From Streptomyces echinoruber (GTDB taxonomy: Bacteria; Actinomycetota; Actinomycetes; Streptomycetales; Streptomycetaceae): 35,891 bases of DNA. Under the pieces are notes generated by a model. The model had not been told where the DNA came from. It worked only from the letters and a program-made list of their open reading frames with translations, and did no database searches. The stretch is from NCBI RefSeq assembly GCF_014651135.1, contig NZ_BMWH01000037.1, positions 1 through 35,891 on the forward strand, written 5' to 3'. Made by a program: the position numbers and the translations under genes. Each line of letters starts with the position of its first letter. Position 1 is the first letter of the stretch. Below, in pieces: positions 15,901 through 23,810 of this stretch.

Positions 15901-16864
15901 CGTCATGGACTCGGAGTTCGACCGCAAGGTCGCCGCGAACGTACCGACGGGCGTTCCGGGTCGCGGACAAGTACCGGAGAAACTCCACTTCATGACGGCC
16001 ATGCCGCGCATCGACTCGTCCTGCGACCCGGACACCCTCGCCGACGCCACGGCGCAGTTCGTGCAGACGGTGAAGGACAACTGGCCTGGCCCGTCCGCTC
16101 CGACCGTACGCCTCCTGCCGCGCAGGCTGCCCGTCGACCAACTGCCCAAGGGCTTCGAGTTCCCGCAGTACGGCATCGCGATCGGTATCGACGAAGCGAA
16201 CTTGGAACCCGTCTTCGTCGACCTCGACACGGACCCGTTCTTCCTCGTCTTCGGCGAGAGCGAGTCCGGCAAGACGAACCTGCTGCGCCTGATCGCCCAG
16301 CAGATCGCCGAACGGTACACACCGGCCGAGGCGAGAATCGTCGTCGGCGACTACCGGCGCACCATGCTCGAGGCGGTCTCCGAGGAGCACCTGCTGGAGT
16401 ACGCGCCCATGGCGTCCGCCATGGAGGTGCACATGGACGCGGTACGCCAGTTCATGGAGCTTCGTGCGCCCAAGCCCGACATCACCCCGCAGCAGCTGCG
16501 CGACCGCAGCTGGTGGAGCGGCCCGCAGCTGTTCGTCATCGTCGACGACTACGAACTGGTCGCCACCAATTCCGGCAATCCGCTCGCGCAGCTGGTGGAG
16601 CACCTGCCCTTCGCGCGGGATGTGGGTGTCAAGTTCATCATCGCCCGCAGCGCCGCTGGTGCTTCCCGGGCGATGTACGAGCCATTTCTGCAGCGCGTCA
16701 AGGAGCTCGGCGCCCAGGGCATCGTCCTGTCGGGTGATCCGAGCGAGGGCGACATCCTCGGCAATGTCAGGGCGCGCCCCATGCCTCCCGGCCGTGGCGT
16801 GTTCGTGTCCCGGAAGCGCGGAACGTCTCTTATGCAGGTGGGCCTGCTCCCGCAGCACCACTAG
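12902..16864 (+). CDS. eccC: type VII secretion ATPase EccC (fused EccCa/EccCb)
   Basis: 1320-residue FtsK/SpoIIIE-type motor of the T7SS. Two N-terminal membrane helices lie at about residues 40-85, followed by a linker domain and three ATPase domains. P-loops are GATGSGKSE (474-482), GGPQSGKST (832-840) and GESESGKTN (1118-1126). The first domain has a full Walker B (VLVIDEF); in the second and third the acidic pair is altered (FLVIDGWG, IVDDYE). Mycobacterial ESX-1 splits this protein in two; here it is one chain, as in many actinobacteria and firmicutes. The GTG start (MSHIVIKRPP) follows AAGGGGA at 12884-12890; longer in-frame readings run into the promoter region. It heads a chain of plus-strand genes that continues to 24.1 kb. 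The last ATPase domain normally binds the substrate's C-terminal signal. Confidence 0.96.
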   Translation: MSHIVIKRPPRALPSEVPTEELLLEAPPELPRGQQEGMLMQVLPTLGMGSSVVFYFASPNAHPFMRIMGVVMLVSTAAMVVSQIVRYRRGTQGQMADVRRDYLRYLAQTRRAVRRTAQRQRDAQLYLHPAPDQLWAVVAEGSRVWERRIGDSDFGQVRIGLGPQQLATPLVAPHTAPVDELEPLCAGAMQRFLAVHGQLDDLPVAVSLRAFYHVTVSGDADSARSAARALVAQATTLHSPDDLVVAVVTAPGAVDGWDWTKWLPHCQLPGQFDGSGTRRLFSDDLGELEQLLTARLDGRPRFSRDGRPLLDQPHILVVLDGGMVPPTSAFAAAEGLQGVTIIEVIPGELEQPRGDLSVVVHPDTLWLDSGSGVAYEGVPDQLSLPAAEALARQLAPLRLGGGDDDEPLLANLDFTELLNLGDAASVDVSRTWRPRSTPERLRVPIGVGENGQPVMLDLKEAAQDGMGPHGLCVGATGSGKSELLRTLVLGLAVTHSSETLNFVLADFKGGATFAGMAQLPHVAAVITNLADDLTLVDRMGDAIRGELQRRQELLRAAGNYANIHDYEKARAAGAPLEPLASLVLVIDEFSELLTAKPDFIDMFIQIGRIGRSLGVHLLLASQRLEEGRLRGLDTYLSYRIGLRTFSAAESRAALGVPDAYHLPSVPGSGYLKYGTDEMVRFKAAYVSGPYRTGSAEANQNRMPIERRPVVFTATPVPVIHTAPDPVQVQASARRKEDDALADTVLDVIVQRLEGQGVPAHQVWLPPLDQAPTLDQLLPALAVTAERGVHAAEYTRLGGLTVPLGLVDKPFEQKREILYQDFSGAAGHMMVVGGPQSGKSTLLRTLIASFALTHTPHEVQFYCLDFGGGGLAAIGDLPHVGGVASRLDPERVRRTVAEVAGILSRREQFFRSHGIDSIATYRRRRAAGDLPGEPWGDVFLVIDGWGAFRNEYEGLDGVVNDIAGQGLGYGIHVVLSASRYMEVRAALKDQILGRLELRLGDVMDSEFDRKVAANVPTGVPGRGQVPEKLHFMTAMPRIDSSCDPDTLADATAQFVQTVKDNWPGPSAPTVRLLPRRLPVDQLPKGFEFPQYGIAIGIDEANLEPVFVDLDTDPFFLVFGESESGKTNLLRLIAQQIAERYTPAEARIVVGDYRRTMLEAVSEEHLLEYAPMASAMEVHMDAVRQFMELRAPKPDITPQQLRDRSWWSGPQLFVIVDDYELVATNSGNPLAQLVEHLPFARDVGVKFIIARSAAGASRAMYEPFLQRVKELGAQGIVLSGDPSEGDILGNVRARPMPPGRGVFVSRKRGTSLMQVGLLPQHH

Positions 16865-16914
16865 AGTGATCGCACGAGTCTTGACTGAACGGGGACAACG
16901 GGGAGGCGGCTGAG

Positions 16915-17436
16915 GTGAGTGCGAACGGGGGCAGTGATGGTGGCGCGCCGGACACCGGCAGGTCCTTCGACACCCTCCACGGTGTGAACCCTCAGATGGC
17001 GCTGGACATCCAGCACAGCGCCATGAAGAGATTCAAAAAACGCGTCGACGAACTGCTGCGGGAGCTCGACGAGTCGGAAGCCGCTCCCGGCAAGGTGGGC
17101 AGGGACCGGCTTTCCCGGGCCCACTTGGGTTCCGCCGACTTCAAGGAAGCACAGTTCCTCTACGAGTCGTACACCATCGTCCACGACGAGTTGGAGAACC
17201 TCTCCAGGGCCCTCAGCGCGCAGATCGAGGGAATGGGGCTCGCGGTGCACGCCTCCCAAGTGGGCTACGAGAACCTCGACCACGACATCCGGGCACGGAT
17301 GAAGGAGGTCAACGCGGAGGCGGAAAGGTATTACGTGCCGCAGCGGGATCCGTATGCGCGCCAGGGGGACGGCACGAACGCAACGCCAGAGACCGGGACA
17401 CCCGACACCGGGGCGAATGGGGGGAAGGCCTACTGA
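16915..17436 (+). CDS. WXG100-like helical protein, putative T7SS substrate or chaperone
   Basis: 173 residues, predicted mostly helical: helix one about 27-54, a turn at HLGSADF (70-76), helix two about 77-137, then a disordered Gly/Thr-rich tail. It has Esx-like hairpin geometry but no tryptophan; LG stands at the turn. A YxxxD motif (YENLD, 118-122) lies in helix two. The GTG start has GGGAGG eight bases upstream, 51 bp after eccC. Its stop overlaps the next ATG by one base (TGATG), so the two are coupled and may form a heterodimer. I cannot assign it to a named family. Confidence 0.75.
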   Translation: MSANGGSDGGAPDTGRSFDTLHGVNPQMALDIQHSAMKRFKKRVDELLRELDESEAAPGKVGRDRLSRAHLGSADFKEAQFLYESYTIVHDELENLSRALSAQIEGMGLAVHASQVGYENLDHDIRARMKEVNAEAERYYVPQRDPYARQGDGTNATPETGTPDTGANGGKAY

Positions 17437-18986
17437 TGGGCGAGCAGCCGAAGCCGGCGCGCACTGACTTCGAGTCCATGACGCACGAGCAACTGGCAGC
17501 GTTGATCGAGTCTGCCACCTCCGAGAGTGCGTCTCACCTCGCCACCAAGCTGTCCAAGGCGGCGTCGACGATCACCAAGATCGGCGACGATCTCATGCAG
17601 CACGTCAAGGGACTTGAGTGGCAGGGCGACGGCGGAGATGCCTTCCGTGATTGGGGCGGTCAGACGGCCGGCGCCACACTCCGCCTGGGCCAGTACGCCG
17701 AGGCCGCGTCGCGCTGGATGGCCACGGTGTCACAGGCCATCGCCGAGGCGAAGGCGGCCATGCCGGACCCGTCGGAGACCGCGCAGGCACAGGCGGATCT
17801 CCGTGACGCGCACAAGACCATTGCGGCCGCCCAGGAGCCGGGGGCACGCAACGATCCCGACGCGCGCAAGCTGGCACAGACCGCCAAGACCGACGCCGCG
17901 GCGGCGCAGACCCGCATTGAGGCCGCCCATGCCGAGGCGGTCCAGCAGCTGCGCAAGCTGGCGCAGACGTACGAATACTCGGCGCAGCAAGTGAACAGCG
18001 TGGAGCCACCTACGTTTTCACCACCGGCGGACCACACGGGTACCGACCAATGGTGGGGCAGGGATGCCACACAACAGTACGTTCCGACCGGTTCCTCCAT
18101 CAGCAGCACCAGCCCGAGTGTGACGCCCAACTCCGAGAGCACAGTAAGCAGCAAGGGAACATTCGCCACCACTCATCCCCACAGGGAGACACTGCCCACA
18201 GTCGCACCTGGAGCTACCGACACTGACGCGGTCCGTTCGAGCCCCGTCAGCATGGGCATCGACGGTTTGGCAGCACTGCCTCACATGTCCGCACCAGCCA
18301 CACCCACGCCTCCACCGGCGACTGGGGGCACCCCTGTTTCGCACCTTGATGTGCCGCTGGCGCGGCCTTCCATCTTTCCGCCGACTTTTCAGAACAGCGG
18401 AAGTAGCGGTGCGAGCAGCGCCACTCCCGGACGGGTACCTCCTGCCTTCCGGACTCCGGCCCTGCCCGGGTCTCAGAGCACAGGGCCGGGTGGTGCCGGC
18501 ATCCGCATGCCGCGTGAGAGTGGAATCATCGGGGGACGTGCAGTGTCTCCCAGCGCGGGCCGCCCTACAGGGGGGATCCCGCGAGGAACCGTCATCGGCG
18601 GGCAGGGAGTCCAAGGCCGCACTCCCGTGACGCGTGGTTCGGCTTCAGGTGTCGCGGAGGCCAACAGAGGCAGCACCGGTGGCATGCCCGGCGGCCGTCG
18701 CCTTGCCTCGCAGCCCGGCGGGATGATCGGTAAACCGGCCAACCAAAGCGGTCGCGTTACGGCTCGGCCTTTCACATCGGATGGGGCCGGTTTGCAGCGC
18801 CAGAACAGACCAGCCGAGCCCTCAAGCACATCGGCACACGGCCGTCCGAGTATCCCAGGGCAGGCAGGTAAGGCCCAGACCTCGCAGCAAGACCGTAAGC
18901 AAGGCGAGCGGCCTGAATATCTCGCAGAAGACGAAGAAACCTGGCAGCGCAGCGACCGCCGCGTGGTGCCGCCAGTAGTGGACTGA
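17436..18986 (+). CDS. WXG-domain protein with long disordered tail, putative T7SS substrate
   Basis: 516 residues. Residues 1-195 are helical with a WXG motif (WQG, 62-64) between the first helices and Ala/Gln-rich helices after it, an arrangement reminiscent of mycobacterial PPE proteins. Residues about 196-490 are Pro/Gly/Ser/Thr-rich and probably disordered. The last 22 residues are distinct: YLAED (495-499, a YxxxD motif), W503, a basic pair, and a final VPPVVD. I recall similar acidic-Trp-VPPV endings in other Streptomyces T7SS-linked proteins, but that needs a search. Translation is coupled to the 173-residue partner. Its product is a good candidate for EccC-dependent export or a surface role. 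Confidence 0.8.
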   Translation: MGEQPKPARTDFESMTHEQLAALIESATSESASHLATKLSKAASTITKIGDDLMQHVKGLEWQGDGGDAFRDWGGQTAGATLRLGQYAEAASRWMATVSQAIAEAKAAMPDPSETAQAQADLRDAHKTIAAAQEPGARNDPDARKLAQTAKTDAAAAQTRIEAAHAEAVQQLRKLAQTYEYSAQQVNSVEPPTFSPPADHTGTDQWWGRDATQQYVPTGSSISSTSPSVTPNSESTVSSKGTFATTHPHRETLPTVAPGATDTDAVRSSPVSMGIDGLAALPHMSAPATPTPPPATGGTPVSHLDVPLARPSIFPPTFQNSGSSGASSATPGRVPPAFRTPALPGSQSTGPGGAGIRMPRESGIIGGRAVSPSAGRPTGGIPRGTVIGGQGVQGRTPVTRGSASGVAEANRGSTGGMPGGRRLASQPGGMIGKPANQSGRVTARPFTSDGAGLQRQNRPAEPSSTSAHGRPSIPGQAGKAQTSQQDRKQGERPEYLAEDEETWQRSDRRVVPPVVD

Positions 18987-19019
18987 CATCCAGGGTCGGC
19001 TTCGCCCTCGGGAAGGCAT

Positions 19020-20414
19020 ATGCGTATCAGCGACAAGCAAACATGGCATCCCAAGTCGGGGGTCGCGGCGGTCCTAGGCCTTCTCTTGATGGGCCTTGCC
19101 GCCACACCCGCACATGCGGAGTCCGTTCGCGCCAGGCAATGGCATCTCGACGCCATGCACGCCGACGAGATGTGGAAGGTCAGCACAGGCCGCGGGATCA
19201 CGGTTGCCGTCATCGACTCGGGAGTGGATGATTCCCTGGCCGACCTCAAAGGCCAGGTCCTTGACGGAAAGGATTATTCTTCCCAGTCCGGAGACGAGCA
19301 CACTGACCTTGACGGCCACGGCACCGGCATAGCCGCGCTTATTGCAGCCACTGGCGCACGTGGTTCGCTGGACGGCTCCTACGGACTCGCTCCAGGCGCC
19401 AAGATCCTTCCCATCCGTGTGCGTTCTGCCACCGAGGACTTCGGGAAGGTGGACGAATTGGCCGAGTACTCCCGGACGCTGTCCAAGGCGATCCGTTTCG
19501 CAGCCGACTCGAAAGCACAGATCATCAACGTCTCCCTGGGGGCTTCCGACGCGCCAGGTAGGAAAAATGTCGGCACTCCCGAACTCGCGTCTGCGGTCAG
19601 ATATGCCATCAACAAAGGAAAGTTGATCTTTGCGGCGGTCGGGAACACTGGCGAAAAGGCCAATAAGCCGGAGTATCCGGCGTCGACGCCCGGCGTTGTG
19701 GGTGTAGCAGCAGGCAGCAAAACTGTCAAAGCCCTCTCCTTCTCCCAGCATGGCCCGGAAGTCGACTTCATGGCCCCCGGAGAAGACATGATCCACGCTT
19801 GCCTCGGACGAACGGGAGTCTGCGAGAGCAGTGGCACCAGTGACGCTACGGCCATCGCGTCAGCCTCCGCCGCACTCATCTGGGCTAAGCATCCGACTTG
19901 GACCAACAATCAGGTCCTTCGGGTCATGCTGAACACGGCCGGCCGTGCCACGAACGGCGCCAAGCGCACCGACTACATCGGCTACGGAGTCGTACGCCCT
20001 CGCATTGCGCTGAAAAGCCCAGGAGATCCGGGCCCTGCCGACGTGTACCCTCTGCCAGACCTGAAGGCGGCTTCGAAAGATCCCACGCCTCAGGCGTCCC
20101 ACTCAGCAGCTGCTGGCAAGGACCAACAGGGCAAGGCCTCAACGCCTGAGGCATCCGACGCAAGCAACGCCGACAACACCTCTCAGTGGATCGCTCTGGG
20201 CGTAAGTGCCGCCGCGCTCCTTGGTGCCGCAGTCACTGTCCCCGTCGTTCGGGCGAGGCGCCGACGCAGCGAACCGGTACCCACTGCCCCGGCCCTTCCG
20301 CCTCCGTATCCGCCGTACGCCCCCCACCAGTCCTATCCATCCTTCGGTCCGCCTCAGAACCAGGTCACTGGCTCGCCTACCCAAGGGGCACCCGGCCCGG
20401 AACAACACCCCTGA
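19020..20414 (+). CDS. membrane-anchored subtilisin-like serine protease (mycosin, S8)
   Basis: 464 residues. A signal peptide (about 1-33, ending AHA) is followed by an S8 domain with catalytic Asp66 (VAVIDSG), His100 (DGHGTG), oxyanion Asn209 (AVGNTG) and Ser274. The serine motif reads SGTSDA, where subtilases normally have SGTSM/F/YA. After a Pro/Ala/Ser-rich linker there is a C-terminal membrane helix (about 390-411), a basic stop-transfer run and a Pro/Tyr-rich cytoplasmic tail. This is mycosin topology, with the protease outside the membrane. It is a second mycosin besides the mycP linked to eccB and sits inside the substrate-like gene chain, so it may process those products. GGAAGG lies only about 3-4 bases before the ATG. 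Confidence 0.9.
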   Translation: MRISDKQTWHPKSGVAAVLGLLLMGLAATPAHAESVRARQWHLDAMHADEMWKVSTGRGITVAVIDSGVDDSLADLKGQVLDGKDYSSQSGDEHTDLDGHGTGIAALIAATGARGSLDGSYGLAPGAKILPIRVRSATEDFGKVDELAEYSRTLSKAIRFAADSKAQIINVSLGASDAPGRKNVGTPELASAVRYAINKGKLIFAAVGNTGEKANKPEYPASTPGVVGVAAGSKTVKALSFSQHGPEVDFMAPGEDMIHACLGRTGVCESSGTSDATAIASASAALIWAKHPTWTNNQVLRVMLNTAGRATNGAKRTDYIGYGVVRPRIALKSPGDPGPADVYPLPDLKAASKDPTPQASHSAAAGKDQQGKASTPEASDASNADNTSQWIALGVSAAALLGAAVTVPVVRARRRRSEPVPTAPALPPPYPPYAPHQSYPSFGPPQNQVTGSPTQGAPGPEQHP

Positions 20415-20465
20415 GTCAGGGCGCACACAACCGTCAGTTGTCAGTGACAGTACGAAGGAATCAAC

Positions 20466-20882
20466 GTGTCATTCGATGAACTCTGGGGCCAGGCCCGCAG
20501 CAACGCCGTCGCACGCCAACACAGCAACATGCGGCTGAACCAGCTGCCAGCAGACGTCGGTGGCAGCGCACCAGGAAAGAAACTCGTTGCCGACTCCGGG
20601 TTTCTGATGAATAGGGCGACCAAAGCGGACACGGTCCGCGATGACTTTGTGAAGGTGGACGACTCCGCCACCAAGGAGACCAGCCAAGTCGGTGCCAGCT
20701 TGAAGGGGTTCAAGTCAGGGCCGGCGTTCTCCACATTCTTGACCAGGTGGCGCGAGCAGGTGAAGTACGTGGAAAACCTACTGAAGAATGACATCGCAGG
20801 CACATTGCGTTCCAGCGCGAACGAATATGCCGCACGCGAGGAAAAGGAGAAGTCCCGCCACAGCAAAGAAAAGCTCAAGTAG
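20466..20882 (+). CDS. Esx-like small helical protein with C-terminal YxxxE
   Basis: 138 residues, charged and helical, beginning SFDELWGQA. It has no WXG turn, but near the C-terminus, after helix KYVENLLKNDIAG, it carries YAARE (121-125), which fits the T7SS export signal YxxxD/E. A Lys/Glu-rich end follows. The GTG start is supported by GAAGGAA five bases upstream. It precedes a 756-residue WXG-domain protein by 21 bp. A small protein starting SFDE followed by a large MLxY-starting protein is, from memory, a recurring Streptomyces pair; I infer a chaperone-like partner. Confidence 0.75.
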   Translation: MSFDELWGQARSNAVARQHSNMRLNQLPADVGGSAPGKKLVADSGFLMNRATKADTVRDDFVKVDDSATKETSQVGASLKGFKSGPAFSTFLTRWREQVKYVENLLKNDIAGTLRSSANEYAAREEKEKSRHSKEKLK

Positions 20883-20903
20883 CTTCGCGGAACAGGAAAC
20901 AAC

Positions 20904-23174
20904 ATGCTGAATTATCAAACCCTCCTTCAGGCCGACTTCGATACATTGATTGAAGCTGTAGCAAAATGGCGCAAGCTTCCTGAAGAATACAGAAAAGTCC
21001 ACAAGAAATACGAAAACACCGTCGAAAAGGATCTGGAGGGGTCCGACTGGAAGGGTGAGGCCGCTACCGCCGCCCTCGACAAGGTCAAACTTGTTGGTAA
21101 ACAGATCGACGCGGCGGCGGACGAGGCGCAGGATGTGTACAAGCTCCTGGATGACGCTCGCGAAATCTTTACCAGCTCCCAGTCCAAGCTAAAGAGCCTG
21201 AAGCAGGATATTGAGTCGGACAAGTATCTCTCGATCAAGCCTGATGGAGAAGTCTATTTCGATCCGCCCGAAGATACCCCCAGCGAAAACATCGCGGCAC
21301 TGAACAAGGGGTATCAGGAAACGCTGCAGGCCTACCGCAACAGCATTCGATCGATCATCGATGCCGCCCAGGAAGCAGATGATACTCTTTTTTGGGCCTT
21401 GAGTCAGGACCACAACGGCCGCAGCAAGGGGTTCAATTCCAATACTTACCACAGCATTGCCGATGCCAAGAAGGGACGCGAGCAGGCCGACAAGGACCTG
21501 AAGGAGCTTGAGAAGCTGACTGGTAAAAAGAGCGAGCTAGCACTGGCTGGCGCAAACGACTCCTTGGACCCCGCCGTGCTTCGCCGCATCAACACTCTCT
21601 TGGCTCGCCATGAAGGCGACCCGTATTTCGCGGAGAAATTCGCGACCCATCTGGGCGGGAAAAGAACGCTCGAACTGTGGACCAGAATCGCCGACCGAGT
21701 CCAGACCGGGGGGGAACAGACCAAGGCTTCCGCGGCGATTCAGAAGTCATTGAGCTTCACCCTGGCGACAGCGTCGCATTCCGACAGCAAAGCGATGGAA
21801 CGCTGGAAGGACGACGTGATCTCCTTGGGCGGCAAGCAGATCGACTACCTGGACATGGAGAGAGGGATTACACAGAAGGGCCCCTATGGATTCCAGGTGA
21901 TGAGTAGCCTGATGCGCTACGGCACTTATGACACTGATTTCCTCGATGACTACGGCAAGAAGCTGATCAGTTTCGAAAAGGCGCACAAGGAGGAGAAGCC
22001 CAATGACCTGTGGCGGGCCGACGGTGATGCCGCTCCTTACTTGAACTTCGGGTCAGGCGACGACCACGGGTTCGACCCCATGGCCGGCTACATGGAAGCA
22101 CTCGGCCATAACCCGGATGCCGCCAAGGATCTCTTCTACTCAAAGGACTGGGAGAGCGACGAAAGACTTGATCCCGATCTCAAGTACCTGCTGAAGGATC
22201 GTGAATGGCCGAATGCCAATCCTTTTGCTAAGGACAGCAGGGGCTACGGCTACGACGAGCTAGGACATGCGCTCGAGGCTGCAACGCTGGGTGTTCCGTA
22301 CGACTCGTCCGACGGAGTGCTGCAGCGGGACGACCGAACTGCAAACATCATGGAGCAGGTAGCCGTCACTGTTTCAAAGGACATCGGCTTCGTCGACAAC
22401 AAGCCTGGTATCGGTGACAGTCTTGCCCGGATGGGGGCAGGGTACATGGACGACTTGAACTGGTCCACGATCGACGAAGGCGGGCGTGGGTCAATCGAGG
22501 GTCGCGACAGCATGTACAACCATGAAGGCAAGGGACATATCAATCTCAAGCAGTCGACGGCGGCCCAGTTTCTCTATAACGTCGCTCAGCATGACAGCGG
22601 CTACAAAATTCTGTCGTCGGCACAGCAGGCATTCACTCTGGGCGCTTTGGAGGCACACGGAGACTCCCCAGAGGCCGCACGCAAAATCCTCAACAACGGA
22701 GGATATGTGCATGGCGTTCTGGATGAGGCACGTATCTCCTACCTCGACAAGCAGTACGGGGACGCCACCGACAAGATCAATGACAAGCTCGGTGAGTCAG
22801 CCGAATGGAAAAAGTTCGGCATCAGTCAAGGAATCGGTATGGCGACCGGCCTTGTGCTCCTGCCAGTAGGCGGGCCAGCCGTTTCTGCAGCAGCAGCATT
22901 CGTGGTTCCCACCTTGGTCGAGGGAGCTGCTGGTGCTGCAGAAACACAATGGGGAATCGAGATCGACAGGGAGACCAAAGAAAAAGAGGCAGACCTTTCC
23001 GACAAGAACCGCATGACCGTAACTCGTTTCAGCGATCTCGGTCAACTGCGGGCGACTACTCCAGCACTTCTGTATATGAAGGAACACTCGGGGCGTGACT
23101 ACACGGAAAGTGTCCTGAACGCATACGATCGCGGCGCGAACACAACTGACCGCACGGACGGAGGCCGCCGGTGA
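20904..23174 (+). CDS. large WXG-domain protein, putative T7SS effector or scaffold
   Basis: 756 residues. The N-terminal about 130 residues form an Esx/LXG-like helical domain with a WXG motif (WKG, 49-51) and a YxxxD (YKLLD, 79-83). The middle (about 200-600) is a helical, charged region I cannot assign; it resembles Streptomyces proteins of unknown function next to T7SS genes. Near 635-680 there is a hydrophobic, Gly/Ala/Val-rich segment (GMATGLVLLPVGGPAVSAAA) that could insert in a membrane, followed by a polar tail. The ATG has AGGA about seven bases upstream. G+C is far below its surroundings (24 of 60 bases at 20941-21000). Its stop overlaps the lipoprotein start (GTGA). No nuclease, deaminase or other toxin motif is evident to me. 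Confidence 0.82.
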   Translation: MLNYQTLLQADFDTLIEAVAKWRKLPEEYRKVHKKYENTVEKDLEGSDWKGEAATAALDKVKLVGKQIDAAADEAQDVYKLLDDAREIFTSSQSKLKSLKQDIESDKYLSIKPDGEVYFDPPEDTPSENIAALNKGYQETLQAYRNSIRSIIDAAQEADDTLFWALSQDHNGRSKGFNSNTYHSIADAKKGREQADKDLKELEKLTGKKSELALAGANDSLDPAVLRRINTLLARHEGDPYFAEKFATHLGGKRTLELWTRIADRVQTGGEQTKASAAIQKSLSFTLATASHSDSKAMERWKDDVISLGGKQIDYLDMERGITQKGPYGFQVMSSLMRYGTYDTDFLDDYGKKLISFEKAHKEEKPNDLWRADGDAAPYLNFGSGDDHGFDPMAGYMEALGHNPDAAKDLFYSKDWESDERLDPDLKYLLKDREWPNANPFAKDSRGYGYDELGHALEAATLGVPYDSSDGVLQRDDRTANIMEQVAVTVSKDIGFVDNKPGIGDSLARMGAGYMDDLNWSTIDEGGRGSIEGRDSMYNHEGKGHINLKQSTAAQFLYNVAQHDSGYKILSSAQQAFTLGALEAHGDSPEAARKILNNGGYVHGVLDEARISYLDKQYGDATDKINDKLGESAEWKKFGISQGIGMATGLVLLPVGGPAVSAAAAFVVPTLVEGAAGAAETQWGIEIDRETKEKEADLSDKNRMTVTRFSDLGQLRATTPALLYMKEHSGRDYTESVLNAYDRGANTTDRTDGGRR

Positions 23175-23803
23175 ATCGCTACGGCATTGCTACCCTGGGG
23201 GCTGCTCTTCTACTGCTCTCCTGTACAGGTTGTGTAGACCAAAAGCCACCTCATGGCACCGCAGCGCTGAAAAAGGCGTGCGGCGGAATTTTGGATCCAA
23301 CGGCAATCAAGGAAGCGCAGGAGAGCGACAATTTCAGCCGCGCGTATGACAAGTCCACCGCAAGTGATTCATATACCGCAGCTGCCAAAACGCTGCTGGC
23401 GGAAGATCACGCTGCTTACGTGTGTCGGATCGCTATCGATGACGCCCCACCTTCCGGAGCCGACGGCCTATGGATCAAATTCACCCCGGGGCAGGGAAGT
23501 CTTTTCTCCGAGGGACAGAACCGAAGCTATAGTTCTTACAAGGCTTACAACCTGGGTTCGGGAATGCAGGCAACAAGCGAGTCAGGGAGCGGAGACGTAC
23601 TCTTCCTGTGCAAGCTCAAAGATCGGAACACCCCGCTTTCCGTGACAGGCAGTCTGTACAATAACCTGGACCTATCCGTGAGAACGCGATTCAGGGTTCT
23701 CTTCCGTTCGTCTCTCAAGATGGTGAAACTCCTCAAGTGTAAGAACGAAATTAATTTTCCCTCCCCTGAAAGCATGAAGCCTCTCCCGCTTGAGCAGAGC
23801 TGA
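23171..23803 (+). CDS. putative lipoprotein, unknown function
   Basis: 210 residues. A short hydrophobic signal (about 5-17) leads to two cysteines, C18 (LLSC) and C21 (CTGC). Either could be the lipidated residue, though neither lipobox is ideal. The mature part is Ser/Tyr/Lys-rich with at least four further cysteines, perhaps disulfide-bonded outside the cell. It is translationally coupled to the 756-residue gene through GTGA, which suggests a dedicated outer-surface partner or immunity-like role; this is inferred from position only. The 3' end is strikingly A+T-rich (24 G+C of 60 bases at 23701-23760). Confidence 0.75.
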   Translation: MNRYGIATLGAALLLLSCTGCVDQKPPHGTAALKKACGGILDPTAIKEAQESDNFSRAYDKSTASDSYTAAAKTLLAEDHAAYVCRIAIDDAPPSGADGLWIKFTPGQGSLFSEGQNRSYSSYKAYNLGSGMQATSESGSGDVLFLCKLKDRNTPLSVTGSLYNNLDLSVRTRFRVLFRSSLKMVKLLKCKNEINFPSPESMKPLPLEQS

Positions 23804-23810
23804 GTTCGCC

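Noticed and set aside
14186..16861. 891-codon minus-strand frame opposite eccC
   Set aside because: Mirror of a long GC-rich gene; eccC is unambiguous.
23790..23810. TTG start for the CCHH protein
   Set aside because: Overlaps the lipoprotein gene and adds MSRAEFA without a ribosome site; the ATG seven bases after the stop is the simpler coupled start, though not certain.
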